Shown here piece after piece: positions 1 to 6,022 of a stretch of 7,662 nucleotides of DNA. Numbering within the stretch: the first letter of the stretch is position 1; each line of letters begins with the position of its first letter. Made by a program: the position numbers and the translations under genes. The notes beneath the pieces were generated by a model, which saw nothing but the letters and a program-made list of their open reading frames with translations, searched no databases and had not been told where the DNA came from. This stretch comes from an uncultured Prevotella sp. (lineage in GTDB: Bacteria; Bacteroidota; Bacteroidia; Bacteroidales; Bacteroidaceae). The stretch lies in contig CALIIG010000265.1 of the NCBI GenBank assembly GCA_938018155.1, forward strand, positions 1 to 7,662, in the 5' to 3' direction.

Positions 1-402
1 TGGCTCAAGCGCGAGATACTGTTTACGCGTCAATCCATAGAGGCGAGCGAAGTCGAGAGGACGGCGATAGACGCCACCGGCAGCACGATACTTATAGATA
101 TTGCGCACCTGCCAGGGCTGAAGGCCCAGCCGGAGAAGCGTTGTAGAGTCGGCAGTATTGGGGTCGAAGGCAAACAATTCGGGCGTCCGGGCATCTACAT
201 TATAATAAGGAGAGCGGGCGTCGGCAGCGTATGGTGTCTGCCCGCGCGCCATGCTTGCAGAATCGGCATTCGGGAAAGACGACGACGTTTCGTCGCCATC
301 GCTCAGAGCTATCACCGCAATAGCGGCCACGGCAAGCACCAGAAAGAAGAGCAAAACGCTTCGGTCTGAGCGATTTAAGTAAAAAAGGTCCTTCAGATTC
401 AT
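1..402 (-). CDS. Helix-hairpin-helix (ComEA-like) protein, 5' part, runs off the left edge
   Basis: The first 134 codons are present and the frame is still open at the edge, so the C terminus is missing. A short basic N terminus (MNLKDLFYLNRSDR) is followed by one hydrophobic segment at about residues 15-33, which suggests an inner-membrane anchor. A polar, low-complexity stretch leads into FDPNTADSTTLLRLG at about 79-93. The following residues (LQPWQVRNIYKYRAAGG.YRRPLDFARLYGLT, about 95-125) match the helix-hairpin-helix repeats of ComEA-type proteins, which bind DNA non-specifically. Members in Bacteroidota usually carry several such repeats, and the rest would lie outside the window. The ATG at 402-400 is preceded by GAGGAAA at a plausible distance. 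It lies 136 bp downstream of the transporter gene on the same strand; I see no clear promoter of its own. The family is clear. A role in DNA uptake is only inferred from ComEA, and these proteins are generally of unknown function in this phylum. Confidence 0.85.
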   Translation of the reverse strand, partial: MNLKDLFYLNRSDRSVLLFFLVLAVAAIAVIALSDGDETSSSFPNADSASMARGQTPYAADARSPYYNVDARTPELFAFDPNTADSTTLLRLGLQPWQVRNIYKYRAAGGVYRRPLDFARLYGLTRKQYLALEP

Positions 403-538
403 GAGTATTTCCTCATTGATTCTTTTCTCCTAAAACGACGGGCAGATTGTATTTATTGCGTCCTGACGCCAGCATATGGCAGAGGTAAAGTGAAACAGCA
501 TGCATATCTATGGCTTAAAAACCGGAGGAAAACACCTG

Positions 539-1894
539 TTAAATGACGTCTAACTGGTGCATGAAGATACAGAGAATGGCCACAGGGCACACAAAGCGCA
601 CCAGAAAAAGGAAGACAGGAAACAGGCGCGAACTCAGGGTTCCCCAGTTAGTGAACTCGTCTTTCACCAATTTCTTCGGTACAAACCAGCCCAGGAAAAC
701 GCAGGTAAGGAAGCCGCCGACAGGTAAAAATATCTGTCCGGTAACGAAATCAAATACATCAAACAGCGATCTTCCGGCTATCTGAAGACAGCTCCAGGCG
801 CCTAACGACAGCGAACAAAGCACGCCAACGGCCATCGTTGACGCCGTAACGATAGCGGCACCCTTACGGCGCGAAATGTGCAGTTCTTCGTAAAAGAAAG
901 CCGTTCCCACCTCATGGAGCGATATCAGAGAGGTTAAAGCCGCCAGCGATAGCAGCAAATAGAACATCAACGACACCACCCAACTCAGCAGAGGCATACC
1001 TGCAAAAGCCTGGTTAAAGACGTTGGGAAGCGTAATAAATACCAGAGAGGGACCACTTCCAGGGTTTATTCCCACAGAAAAAGCAGCAGGGAAAATCATT
1101 AATCCCGCTAAAATAGCTACACATGTATCGATAAAAGCTATTTGAACAGCAGAGCCAAGCAGGTTGGTTTGCCGGCTGTAATAAGAGGCATAAGTGCAGA
1201 TACAGCCCATGGCTATGCTTAGCGAATAGAACGACTGGCCCAGGGCACCAAGAAAAACATTGCGGTTGAATTTTGAAAAATCGGGGTTAAAGAGAAAGTC
1301 GATGCCCTTGCTGGCATCGGGAAGCATACACGAAGCTGCTACAATGACAAGCAAAAGAACAAACAAAGCCGGCATCAATACCTTGGAAGCCTTCTCTATA
1401 CCTCCGCGAATGCCGTGAATAATGACGTAATGGGTAAACAGCAAGATGACGACAAGCCAGAAGACAGGATGGACGGGACTTGTGGAAAACGACTGAAAAT
1501 AGCTTTTTACAAGCGATGTATTGCCCTTTAACTGCCCCATGCCGGAAGCGTAAACATAATGCAAGCACCAGCCTGCAACAACGGCGTAATAGCCGGTAAT
1601 CAGCACGCCTGTGGCCACGCCAAGAAGACCAACGAGCTTCCAGGGGCGGCCGTTACCGACCTCAGAGTAGGCTCTGTACGTATTCGACGCACCGTGACGA
1701 CCTATGATAAACTCGGAGACCATGCAGGGAATGCCCAGCAACAACACGCATGTGATATAAACAATTATAAATGCAGCACCGCCGTTCTCACCAGTCATAT
1801 AAGGGAATCGCCACACATTACCCAGACCAACAGCTCCTCCGGCGGTTGCGAGAATCATGCCTAACTTACTTCCAAAGCTCGCTCTCTCTTTCAT
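539..1894 (-). CDS. Sodium-dependent transporter, NSS/SLC6 (SNF) family
   Basis: Predicted Na+-coupled symporter of the LeuT/MhsT/Tyt1 family in the inner membrane, likely importing an amino acid or related compound; the substrate cannot be read from sequence. It has 451 residues from the ATG at 1894. The TM1 signature is clear (LATAGGAVGLGNVWRFPYMTG, about 15-35), with the unwound GLGN segment and the RFP motif. TM6 carries SFYSLSIAMGCICTYASYYS (about 221-240). TM8 contains LAALTSLISLHEVG, where Thr321-Ser322 match the Na2-site Thr354-Ser355 of LeuT. The protein ends soon after a hydrophobic segment containing FLVRFVCPVAIL, which fits the 11-span bacterial subgroup better than 12-span LeuT. 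An in-frame TTG three codons upstream (1903) is possible, but the ATG is preferred; the upstream GAAGAAG is purine-rich. Transcription is probably from the divergent promoter at 1946-1977, with a leader of about 45 nt that carries an inverted repeat. Confidence 0.95.
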   Translation of the reverse strand: MKERASFGSKLGMILATAGGAVGLGNVWRFPYMTGENGGAAFIIVYITCVLLLGIPCMVSEFIIGRHGASNTYRAYSEVGNGRPWKLVGLLGVATGVLITGYYAVVAGWCLHYVYASGMGQLKGNTSLVKSYFQSFSTSPVHPVFWLVVILLFTHYVIIHGIRGGIEKASKVLMPALFVLLLVIVAASCMLPDASKGIDFLFNPDFSKFNRNVFLGALGQSFYSLSIAMGCICTYASYYSRQTNLLGSAVQIAFIDTCVAILAGLMIFPAAFSVGINPGSGPSLVFITLPNVFNQAFAGMPLLSWVVSLMFYLLLSLAALTSLISLHEVGTAFFYEELHISRRKGAAIVTASTMAVGVLCSLSLGAWSCLQIAGRSLFDVFDFVTGQIFLPVGGFLTCVFLGWFVPKKLVKDEFTNWGTLSSRLFPVFLFLVRFVCPVAILCIFMHQLDVI

Positions 1895-1918
1895 CTTCTT
1901 CAATAAAAACTTTCAGTT

Positions 1919-1942
1919 TACAACATAAAGTTACATGTTGTA
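1919..1942. repeat. Inverted repeat with 8-bp arms upstream of the NSS transporter
   Basis: TACAACAT (1919-1926) and ATGTTGTA (1935-1942) are perfect complements around an 8-bp spacer. The repeat lies at or just after the predicted start point of the transporter transcript and directly abuts the -33 region of the plus-strand promoter. It could be an operator for a dimeric regulator or a hairpin at the 5' end of the transporter mRNA. The symmetry is seen directly; the role is inferred. Confidence 0.5.
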
Positions 1943-1973
1943 TTGCAAAAGTATATAAAAATATCTACTTTTG
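1943..1973 (+). promoter_or_regulatory. Bacteroidota-type promoter for the VanZ-like gene
   Basis: TACTTTTG (1966-1973) matches the Bacteroidota -7 consensus TAnnTTTG exactly. TTG (1943-1945) lies 20 bp upstream and fits the -33 element. The expected start point is near 1980, giving a leader of only about 14 nt before the ATG at 1994. This also argues against the in-frame TTG start at 1943, which would fall inside the promoter. Confidence 0.7.
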
Positions 1974-1975
1974 CA
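1944..1975. repeat. Inverted repeat formed by the two divergent -7 elements
   Basis: TGCAAAAGTA (1944-1953) and TACTTTTGCA (1966-1975) are perfect 10-bp inverted arms around a 12-bp AT-only core apart from one C. Three further pairs (ATA at 1955-1957 with TAT at 1962-1964) extend the symmetry. Each arm contains a TACTTTTG -7 box, one on each strand, so the symmetry may simply reflect two identical promoters facing away from each other. It could also be bound by a dimeric regulator. Confidence 0.7.
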
Positions 1976-1977
1976 TT
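1946..1977 (-). promoter_or_regulatory. Bacteroidota-type promoter for the NSS transporter gene
   Basis: On the minus strand, TACTTTTG (1953-1946) is an exact match to TAnnTTTG. The region 20 bp further upstream reads AATG (1977-1974), only a partial match to the TTTG -33 element. The predicted start point is near 1940, about 45 nt before the ATG at 1894. It shares almost all its bases with the opposing VanZ promoter, so both cannot be occupied by RNA polymerase at once. Confidence 0.6.
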
Positions 1978-1993
1978 TAAAGTGAAAGCAAAT

Positions 1994-2398
1994 ATGAGAA
2001 ATATATTTAAAAAGGTAAGGAATTATCCTATATCGTGCTCATTTATACTTTTCATCTGGATATTATGCTTAATACCCATACCAGAAAACCCGCTTAGCCA
2101 GGTAAGATTCATGGATAAGTGGACACACTTTGTATTTTTTGGCGGTTTGTGTATGCTGATTTGGGCTGAATATAGTTGTCAGCACAGCGCGATTGATAAA
2201 CGAAAAGTATTATTTTGGATTGTGATTGCTCCAATTATGATGGGAGGAGCCATTGAAATTGTACAGGCAACATGCACCGGCGGCAACCGAAGCGGGGATG
2301 TTTTGGATTGGGTTGCCGATACAACAGGTGTTATATTGGGTCAGATTATCGGTATTCCTCTGGCACGAGTTCTTTCCAAAAACAGAAAGGGTTCGTAA
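1994..2398 (+). CDS. VanZ-like family membrane protein
   Basis: A 134-residue integral membrane protein with about four hydrophobic segments (roughly residues 12-30, 44-60, 72-92 and 108-127). The VanZ-family pattern is present: DKWTHFVFFGGL after the first segment, then GGAIEIVQ, and SGDVLDWVADTTGVILG near the end, which contains the conserved Glu, Gln and Asp-Trp positions. VanZ itself gives low-level teicoplanin resistance in enterococci. Most chromosomal relatives are uncharacterised, and nothing here indicates resistance. An upstream in-frame TTG (1943) would add 17 residues but lies in the promoter, so the ATG at 1994 was chosen. It is the only plus-strand gene. Its last 53 bp overlap the 3' end of the CYTH gene on the other strand. 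It is transcribed divergently from the NSS transporter through overlapping promoters. Confidence 0.88.
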   Translation: MRNIFKKVRNYPISCSFILFIWILCLIPIPENPLSQVRFMDKWTHFVFFGGLCMLIWAEYSCQHSAIDKRKVLFWIVIAPIMMGGAIEIVQATCTGGNRSGDVLDWVADTTGVILGQIIGIPLARVLSKNRKGS

Positions 2399-2846
2399 GC
2401 AAACTGGAGTTGCGGAAATGAATATCACCCGTAACTTCAGGACCAATAAAGTCGGGTTTATCGTAGTTTTCGTCCTCGGCCTGAAGCTCTACTTCTGCTA
2501 TCACAAGACCTTCATTGGCTCCGTGGAACTCGTCAACCTCAAAAACATGTCCGCCAAAGGGCACTAAATAGCGATGCTTATCAACAACACCACCCTCACA
2601 CAATGCCAATAAATGATGAGCTTCATCGAGCGAAATCTCCTTCTCGAACTCGTAACGGGTAAGCCCTCCGTGGCTACTGCGGCTCTTAATAGTAAGGAAT
2701 CCCTTATCATCGCGGATGCGGACGCGCACCGTTGCTCCCTTAGCGGGGATATAACCCTGCTGAATATGGCTGCAAGAAGAGGCGGCACATTTAAACGCGC
2801 CGCCTTTTTTTACTAAGAATTTACGTTCTATTTCCAATCCGCTCAT
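2346..2846 (-). CDS. CYTH domain protein (probable inorganic triphosphatase-like)
   Basis: A 166-residue soluble protein of the CYTH superfamily, whose members form an eight-stranded tunnel that binds triphosphates with divalent metal. The N-terminal ExExK signature is intact as EIERK (Glu5, Glu7, Lys9). Further charged strands expected in the tunnel are visible: RVRIR (41-45), LTIKSR (52-57), RYEFEKE (64-70), DKHRY (89-93), FEVDEF (102-107) and AEVEL (117-121). The length fits small single-domain bacterial CYTH proteins; substrates in the family include inorganic triphosphate, thiamine triphosphate and, for class IV adenylate cyclases, ATP. The family is certain; the exact reaction is not. 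The ATG at 2846 overlaps the stop of the upstream small gene as ATGA, which suggests coupled translation. A 22-residue extension from 2912 reads through that small gene and is unlikely. The 3' end overlaps the VanZ-like gene in a tail-to-tail arrangement. Confidence 0.92.
   Translation of the reverse strand: MSGLEIERKFLVKKGGAFKCAASSCSHIQQGYIPAKGATVRVRIRDDKGFLTIKSRSSHGGLTRYEFEKEISLDEAHHLLALCEGGVVDKHRYLVPFGGHVFEVDEFHGANEGLVIAEVELQAEDENYDKPDFIGPEVTGDIHFRNSSLLTNPFCFWKELVPEEYR
2780..2811 (+). terminator. Intrinsic-terminator-like hairpin, antisense inside the CYTH gene
   Basis: AGGCGGC (2780-2786) and GCCGCCT (2799-2805) form a 7-bp GC-rich stem with a 12-nt loop, followed directly by a run of seven T (2805-2811). 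This is a textbook Rho-independent terminator for plus-strand transcription. The only plus-strand gene, the VanZ-like one, ends about 380 bp upstream. On the minus strand the same bases encode residues 12-23 of the CYTH protein. Structure is seen; function is inferred, and the location inside coding sequence means chance is possible. Confidence 0.45.
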
Positions 2847-3028
2847 TGTACAATGTACATTGACCAAACCATGTAAATGATTGCCAAAACGATAAGGGCA
2901 CCGAATACCCACATCACAACCTTATCGCCATGCTGCTTTTGTTTTTCTTCGCGATCGACACGATGTTTTTTACTATCAACATTTCTCACCTCGCGATTAG
3001 GAATGTGTTTGCTTGCTTTCTTAGTCAT
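2843..3028 (-). CDS. Small single-span membrane protein, function unknown
   Basis: I do not recognise a named family. The 61 residues fall into a highly charged N-terminal half (MTKKASKHIPNREVR, then VDSKKHRVDREEKQKQHGDK, up to about residue 36) and one hydrophobic helix (about 37-59: VVMWVFGALIVLAIIYMVWSMYI), ending almost at the C terminus. This suggests a tail-anchored inner-membrane protein with its basic part in the cytoplasm. It lies 35 bp after prfB and its TGA stop overlaps the CYTH start codon as ATGA. This close fit, together with a coherent charge-then-membrane layout, supports a real gene rather than a chance frame. I see no promoter in the 35-bp gap, so it is likely transcribed with prfB. 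Position alone hints at a link to translation or to its CYTH neighbour, but nothing in the sequence proves it. Confidence 0.8.
   Translation of the reverse strand: MTKKASKHIPNREVRNVDSKKHRVDREEKQKQHGDKVVMWVFGALIVLAIIYMVWSMYIVQ
2844..2862. repeat. Two overlapping perfect palindromes at the small gene/CYTH junction
   Basis: CATTGTACAATG (2844-2855) and CAATGTACATTG (2851-2862) are each perfect 12-bp palindromes sharing five bases. They cover the last codons and stop of the small membrane-protein gene and the ATG of the CYTH gene. They could be a chance result of the Tyr-Ile-Val-Gln codons, or a site that affects translation at the junction. Confidence 0.4.
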
Positions 3029-3063
3029 ACCATTTCAATTTAAGTTAGATTTTATCTTTTTAT

Positions 3064-4182
3064 TTAATCAGTATCTTCATGAAATTCCATCAAAAAGGCC
3101 TTGATAAAACCATCTATTTTACCATCCATTACGCTGTCAACGTCAGACGTTTGAAAGTTTGTCCGGTGATCTTTAACACGTCTGTCATCGAAAACATAAC
3201 TGCGAATCTGGCTTCCCCACTCAATTTTCTTCTTGCCTGCCTCTATTTTAGCTTGCTCGGCCTGACGCTTTTTTAAAGCCCTGTCATACAGCTGGCTCTT
3301 CAATAACAGCATGGCTTTGGCGCGGTTTTTGGGCTGATCGCGAGTTTCTGTGTTCTCAATCAGTATCTCTTCCTTCTCTCCTGTGTCAGGGTCTTCGTAC
3401 TGATAGCGGAGTCTTACGCCCGATTCGACCTTGTTAACATTTTGTCCTCCTGCCCCGCTTGAGCGGAAAGTGTCCCAGCTTACTTTCGCAGGGTCGACAT
3501 AAATTTCGATAGTATCGTCGACCAATGGCGAAACAAAGACGCTGGCAAAACTTGTCATTCGCTTACCCTGTGCATTGTAAGGCGATACGCGAACAAGGCG
3601 ATGGACACCGTTTTCACTCTTTAAAAAGCCGTAGGCATACTCGCCACCTTCAATCGTCATCGTCACACTCTTGATACCTGCCTCATCACCATCCTGGAGG
3701 TCAGTAACAGTAACCTTATAGCCTTTAGCCTCGCACCATCGCATGTACATGCGCATAAGCATCTGCGCCCAGTCCTGACTCTCGGTACCACCAGCACCCG
3801 AATTGATCTTCATTACGGCATCCATTGAGTCCTCTTCCTTCCGAAGCATGTTCTTTAACTCCAGATCTTCTATTGACTTGACCGCCTTTTCGTAATCACT
3901 ATCAACTTCTTCTTCAGGTACAAGATTCTCCTTATAATATTCGAATGCAAGATTAAGTTCATCGGTGTATTGCCTAACCTGCTTATAACCGTTAAGCCAT
4001 TTTTCTATGCCCTTGACCTTTTTCATCTGCTCCTGCGCCCTTTGGGGATCATCCCAAAAGTCAGGAGCCTGGGTCCGAAGCTGCTCTTCCTCGAACTCTA
4101 CTTTCTTTTGGTCAATATTAAGATAATGATGGAGCTTCTCGGTTCGGACCACCACGTCTTTCAATTGTTCTGCAGTAATCAT
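3064..4182 (-). CDS. prfB: Peptide chain release factor 2 (RF2)
   Basis: Class I release factor that reads UAA and UGA in the ribosomal A site and triggers release of the nascent chain. The 372 residues compare with 365 in E. coli. The N-terminal helical region includes WDDPQRAQ; SGAGGTESQDWAQMLMRMY follows at about 128-146. The codon-reading loop is VRVSPYNAQGKRMTSF (197-212), with SPY at 200-202 where E. coli RF2 has SPF. The peptidyl-transferase loop is RSSGAGGQNVNKVES (240-254) with GGQ at 245-247. Ser241 occupies the position of Thr246 in E. coli K-12. EWGSQIRSYV (321-330) near the C terminus is the RF2-type ending. At the place where most prfB genes have CTT-TGA-C, this gene reads TAT CTT AAT ATT GAC, so it is one uninterrupted frame. 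It starts 3 bp after the acyl-CoA synthetase stop and is followed closely by the small membrane protein and CYTH genes. Confidence 0.98.
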   Translation of the reverse strand: MITAEQLKDVVVRTEKLHHYLNIDQKKVEFEEEQLRTQAPDFWDDPQRAQEQMKKVKGIEKWLNGYKQVRQYTDELNLAFEYYKENLVPEEEVDSDYEKAVKSIEDLELKNMLRKEEDSMDAVMKINSGAGGTESQDWAQMLMRMYMRWCEAKGYKVTVTDLQDGDEAGIKSVTMTIEGGEYAYGFLKSENGVHRLVRVSPYNAQGKRMTSFASVFVSPLVDDTIEIYVDPAKVSWDTFRSSGAGGQNVNKVESGVRLRYQYEDPDTGEKEEILIENTETRDQPKNRAKAMLLLKSQLYDRALKKRQAEQAKIEAGKKKIEWGSQIRSYVFDDRRVKDHRTNFQTSDVDSVMDGKIDGFIKAFLMEFHEDTD

Positions 4183-4185
4183 AAG

Positions 4186-6000
4186 TTATTGGTTTTCTTC
4201 ATACATTTTGTCAATAACATTCTTATAGTTTTTGTAGATAACGGGACGACGCATCTTTAATGTATTCGTCAGCTCTCCCGTCTCCATGGCAAAATGATGA
4301 GGAAGTAAAGTGAAGCGTTTTATTTGTTCATAGTGGGCCAATCCTTGCAGCAACGTGTCGATTCGCTCTTTCATCATGCTGTTAATTTCAGGATTTTCAC
4401 ACAACTCTTCTGTACTATTGTAGTCAATTCCCTGCGCTTTTGCCCACTTCTTAAGCATGTTAAACTCGGGCACGATAAGAGCCGAGACGAACTTTCGCTG
4501 GTCGGCAACAACAGCAATCTGGTCAACAAACTTATCAACCAACAACAGCGACTCTATCATTTGCGGGGCTATGTATTTACCATTACTTGTTTTAAACAGG
4601 TCCTTTATTCGCTCTGTGAGGAACAGTTCACCGTTTTTCATATACCCCGCATCGCCCGTATGGAAGAAACCATCTTTATCAAATGCCTTCTCATTAAGCT
4701 CTTCTCGCTTATAATAGCCAGGTGTAATAGTTGGTCCTTTCAACAACACTTCGTTGCCTTCACCTATTTTTATTTGTATGCTGTCAATTGGACGGCCAAC
4801 CGACCCTACTGTATACTTTTCTCCATAATGGTCGCAAGATACGGTGGCAAGGCTCTCCGTTAATCCGTATCCTGCTATCATGTTGATACCAATAGAATGA
4901 ACAAACATCTCTACTTCGGGAGAAATGTAAGCACCTGCCGTTGGGAAAATATGAGCATTCTCCAAGCCTAACTGTTTACGAACAAGGCTAAGTATTGATT
5001 TATTAATAACCTTATATTCCAATGAAAGACTTAAAGGCGGCCGTTTACACTTAGAAAGGTAATCAATATTGTACCTTTTCCCGACATTTAAAGCATGGAG
5101 AAATATCTTTTTTTCGACAGAATTTGAGCTGTCTATTTTCCCTTTTACAGCCTGATAAACCTTTTCCCAGAACCGGGGAACGCTTGACATGCTTGTTGGA
5201 TGTGTCTGCCGCATCGACTCTTGTATGTCTTTTGGATTGGTATTAATAATGAGCTGGGCACCCACTGAAAGTGCCAGGTAACTCCATCCGCGCTCAAAAA
5301 TATGCGTAAAAGGCAGGAAATTGATTACCCTTTCATTCTCATCCACAGGCACACAAGCATAATTTGCTTTCATCGCAGCAGCATATTGCCCATACGTAAG
5401 CATCACACCCTTGCTGTCTCCTGTGGTTCCACTGGTATAAAGAATATTGCAAAGGTCTTCATTATTCGCCTGACCGTAAAGAGTATCTACCTCTGATTGT
5501 CGTGGCAATCCCTCGCCAAGCTTCAGGAAATCTTTAAAATAAACCGAATTGGAATCCTGTGGACCAAGATGGACATTGTCGTCAAATATCACAATTCGTT
5601 CCAGCGACGGACAGAGAGCCAGCACTCGTCGTGCCTTGTCATACTGCTCCTGCTCTCCAACAAAGATAATACGGACCCGGGCATCATTTATCATATATTG
5701 AATCTGTGCCTCGGAACTTGTTGCATAAAAAGGAATAGATACAACACGAACACCATAGGCACCAAAGTCAGTATAAAGATATTGAACGCAATTTTGGGAA
5801 AATACCGCAATATTTTCCTGTGGTTTTATATTAAAGTTTAGTAACGCATTGCTAACCTGTTGCACTTGTTGTGCGAAATGTTTCCAGGAAATTGTCTTCC
5901 ACTCTTTGCCTCCGAAGTCCTGATATGTAATTGCTGTTCGCGTACCATACTGTTTTGCTTGCTCAGGAATAAGTACTGACAAATGACTTCTGTTCTGCAT
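4186..6000 (-). CDS. AMP-dependent acyl-CoA synthetase (long-chain fatty acid-CoA ligase type)
   Basis: A member of the adenylate-forming ANL superfamily that activates a carboxylic acid, most likely a medium- or long-chain fatty acid, to acyl-AMP and then acyl-CoA. With numbering from a possible TTG at 6006 (606 residues), the motifs are: phosphate-binding loop YTSGTTGDSKGVML (190-203), LPFTHIFERG (231-240) as in long-chain synthetases, YGLTES (380-385), HTGD (449-452), LTERIKDLFKTSNGKYIAP (463-481) with Arg466 in the hinge region, and the catalytic Lys584 in GELTNTLKMRR. All key positions are present, so the enzyme should be active. The ATG at 6000 is preferred over the TTG two codons upstream, giving 604 residues. 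No signal peptide or membrane segment is evident. It is the first gene of the prfB cluster and has a good promoter 23-54 bp upstream. The motif set resembles eukaryote-like long-chain synthetases (AMP-binding FAA1-like) common in Bacteroidota; the exact chain length is unknown. Confidence 0.93.
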   Translation of the reverse strand: MQNRSHLSVLIPEQAKQYGTRTAITYQDFGGKEWKTISWKHFAQQVQQVSNALLNFNIKPQENIAVFSQNCVQYLYTDFGAYGVRVVSIPFYATSSEAQIQYMINDARVRIIFVGEQEQYDKARRVLALCPSLERIVIFDDNVHLGPQDSNSVYFKDFLKLGEGLPRQSEVDTLYGQANNEDLCNILYTSGTTGDSKGVMLTYGQYAAAMKANYACVPVDENERVINFLPFTHIFERGWSYLALSVGAQLIINTNPKDIQESMRQTHPTSMSSVPRFWEKVYQAVKGKIDSSNSVEKKIFLHALNVGKRYNIDYLSKCKRPPLSLSLEYKVINKSILSLVRKQLGLENAHIFPTAGAYISPEVEMFVHSIGINMIAGYGLTESLATVSCDHYGEKYTVGSVGRPIDSIQIKIGEGNEVLLKGPTITPGYYKREELNEKAFDKDGFFHTGDAGYMKNGELFLTERIKDLFKTSNGKYIAPQMIESLLLVDKFVDQIAVVADQRKFVSALIVPEFNMLKKWAKAQGIDYNSTEELCENPEINSMMKERIDTLLQGLAHYEQIKRFTLLPHHFAMETGELTNTLKMRRPVIYKNYKNVIDKMYEENQ

Positions 6001-6022
6001 ATCCAAAAGGGTTTAATAATTG

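Noticed and set aside
516..538. Possible terminator just after the NSS transporter stop (AACAGG ... CCGGTTTTT on the minus strand)
   Set aside because: The stem has a central mismatch and only five other clear pairs; too weak to annotate.
1943..1993. 17-residue N-terminal extension of the VanZ-like protein from a TTG
   Set aside because: The TTG falls on the -33 element and the extension spans the -7 box, upstream of the expected transcript start.
2795..2811. A_AAA_AAA slippery heptamer followed by a hairpin on the CYTH mRNA, a possible -1 frameshift site
   Set aside because: The -1 frame meets a stop within a few codons and would yield only a truncated peptide; the motif is better explained by the plus-strand terminator-like U run.
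2847..2912. 22-residue N-terminal extension of the CYTH protein
   Set aside because: It would overlap the small membrane-protein gene out of frame and precede the normal EIERK domain start; the ATG at 2846 is standard for the family.
4324..4863. 179-residue plus-strand open frame opposite the acyl-CoA synthetase gene
   Set aside because: It lies wholly antisense to a gene with all ANL motifs, shows no domain pattern, and is a shadow of that gene's codon use.
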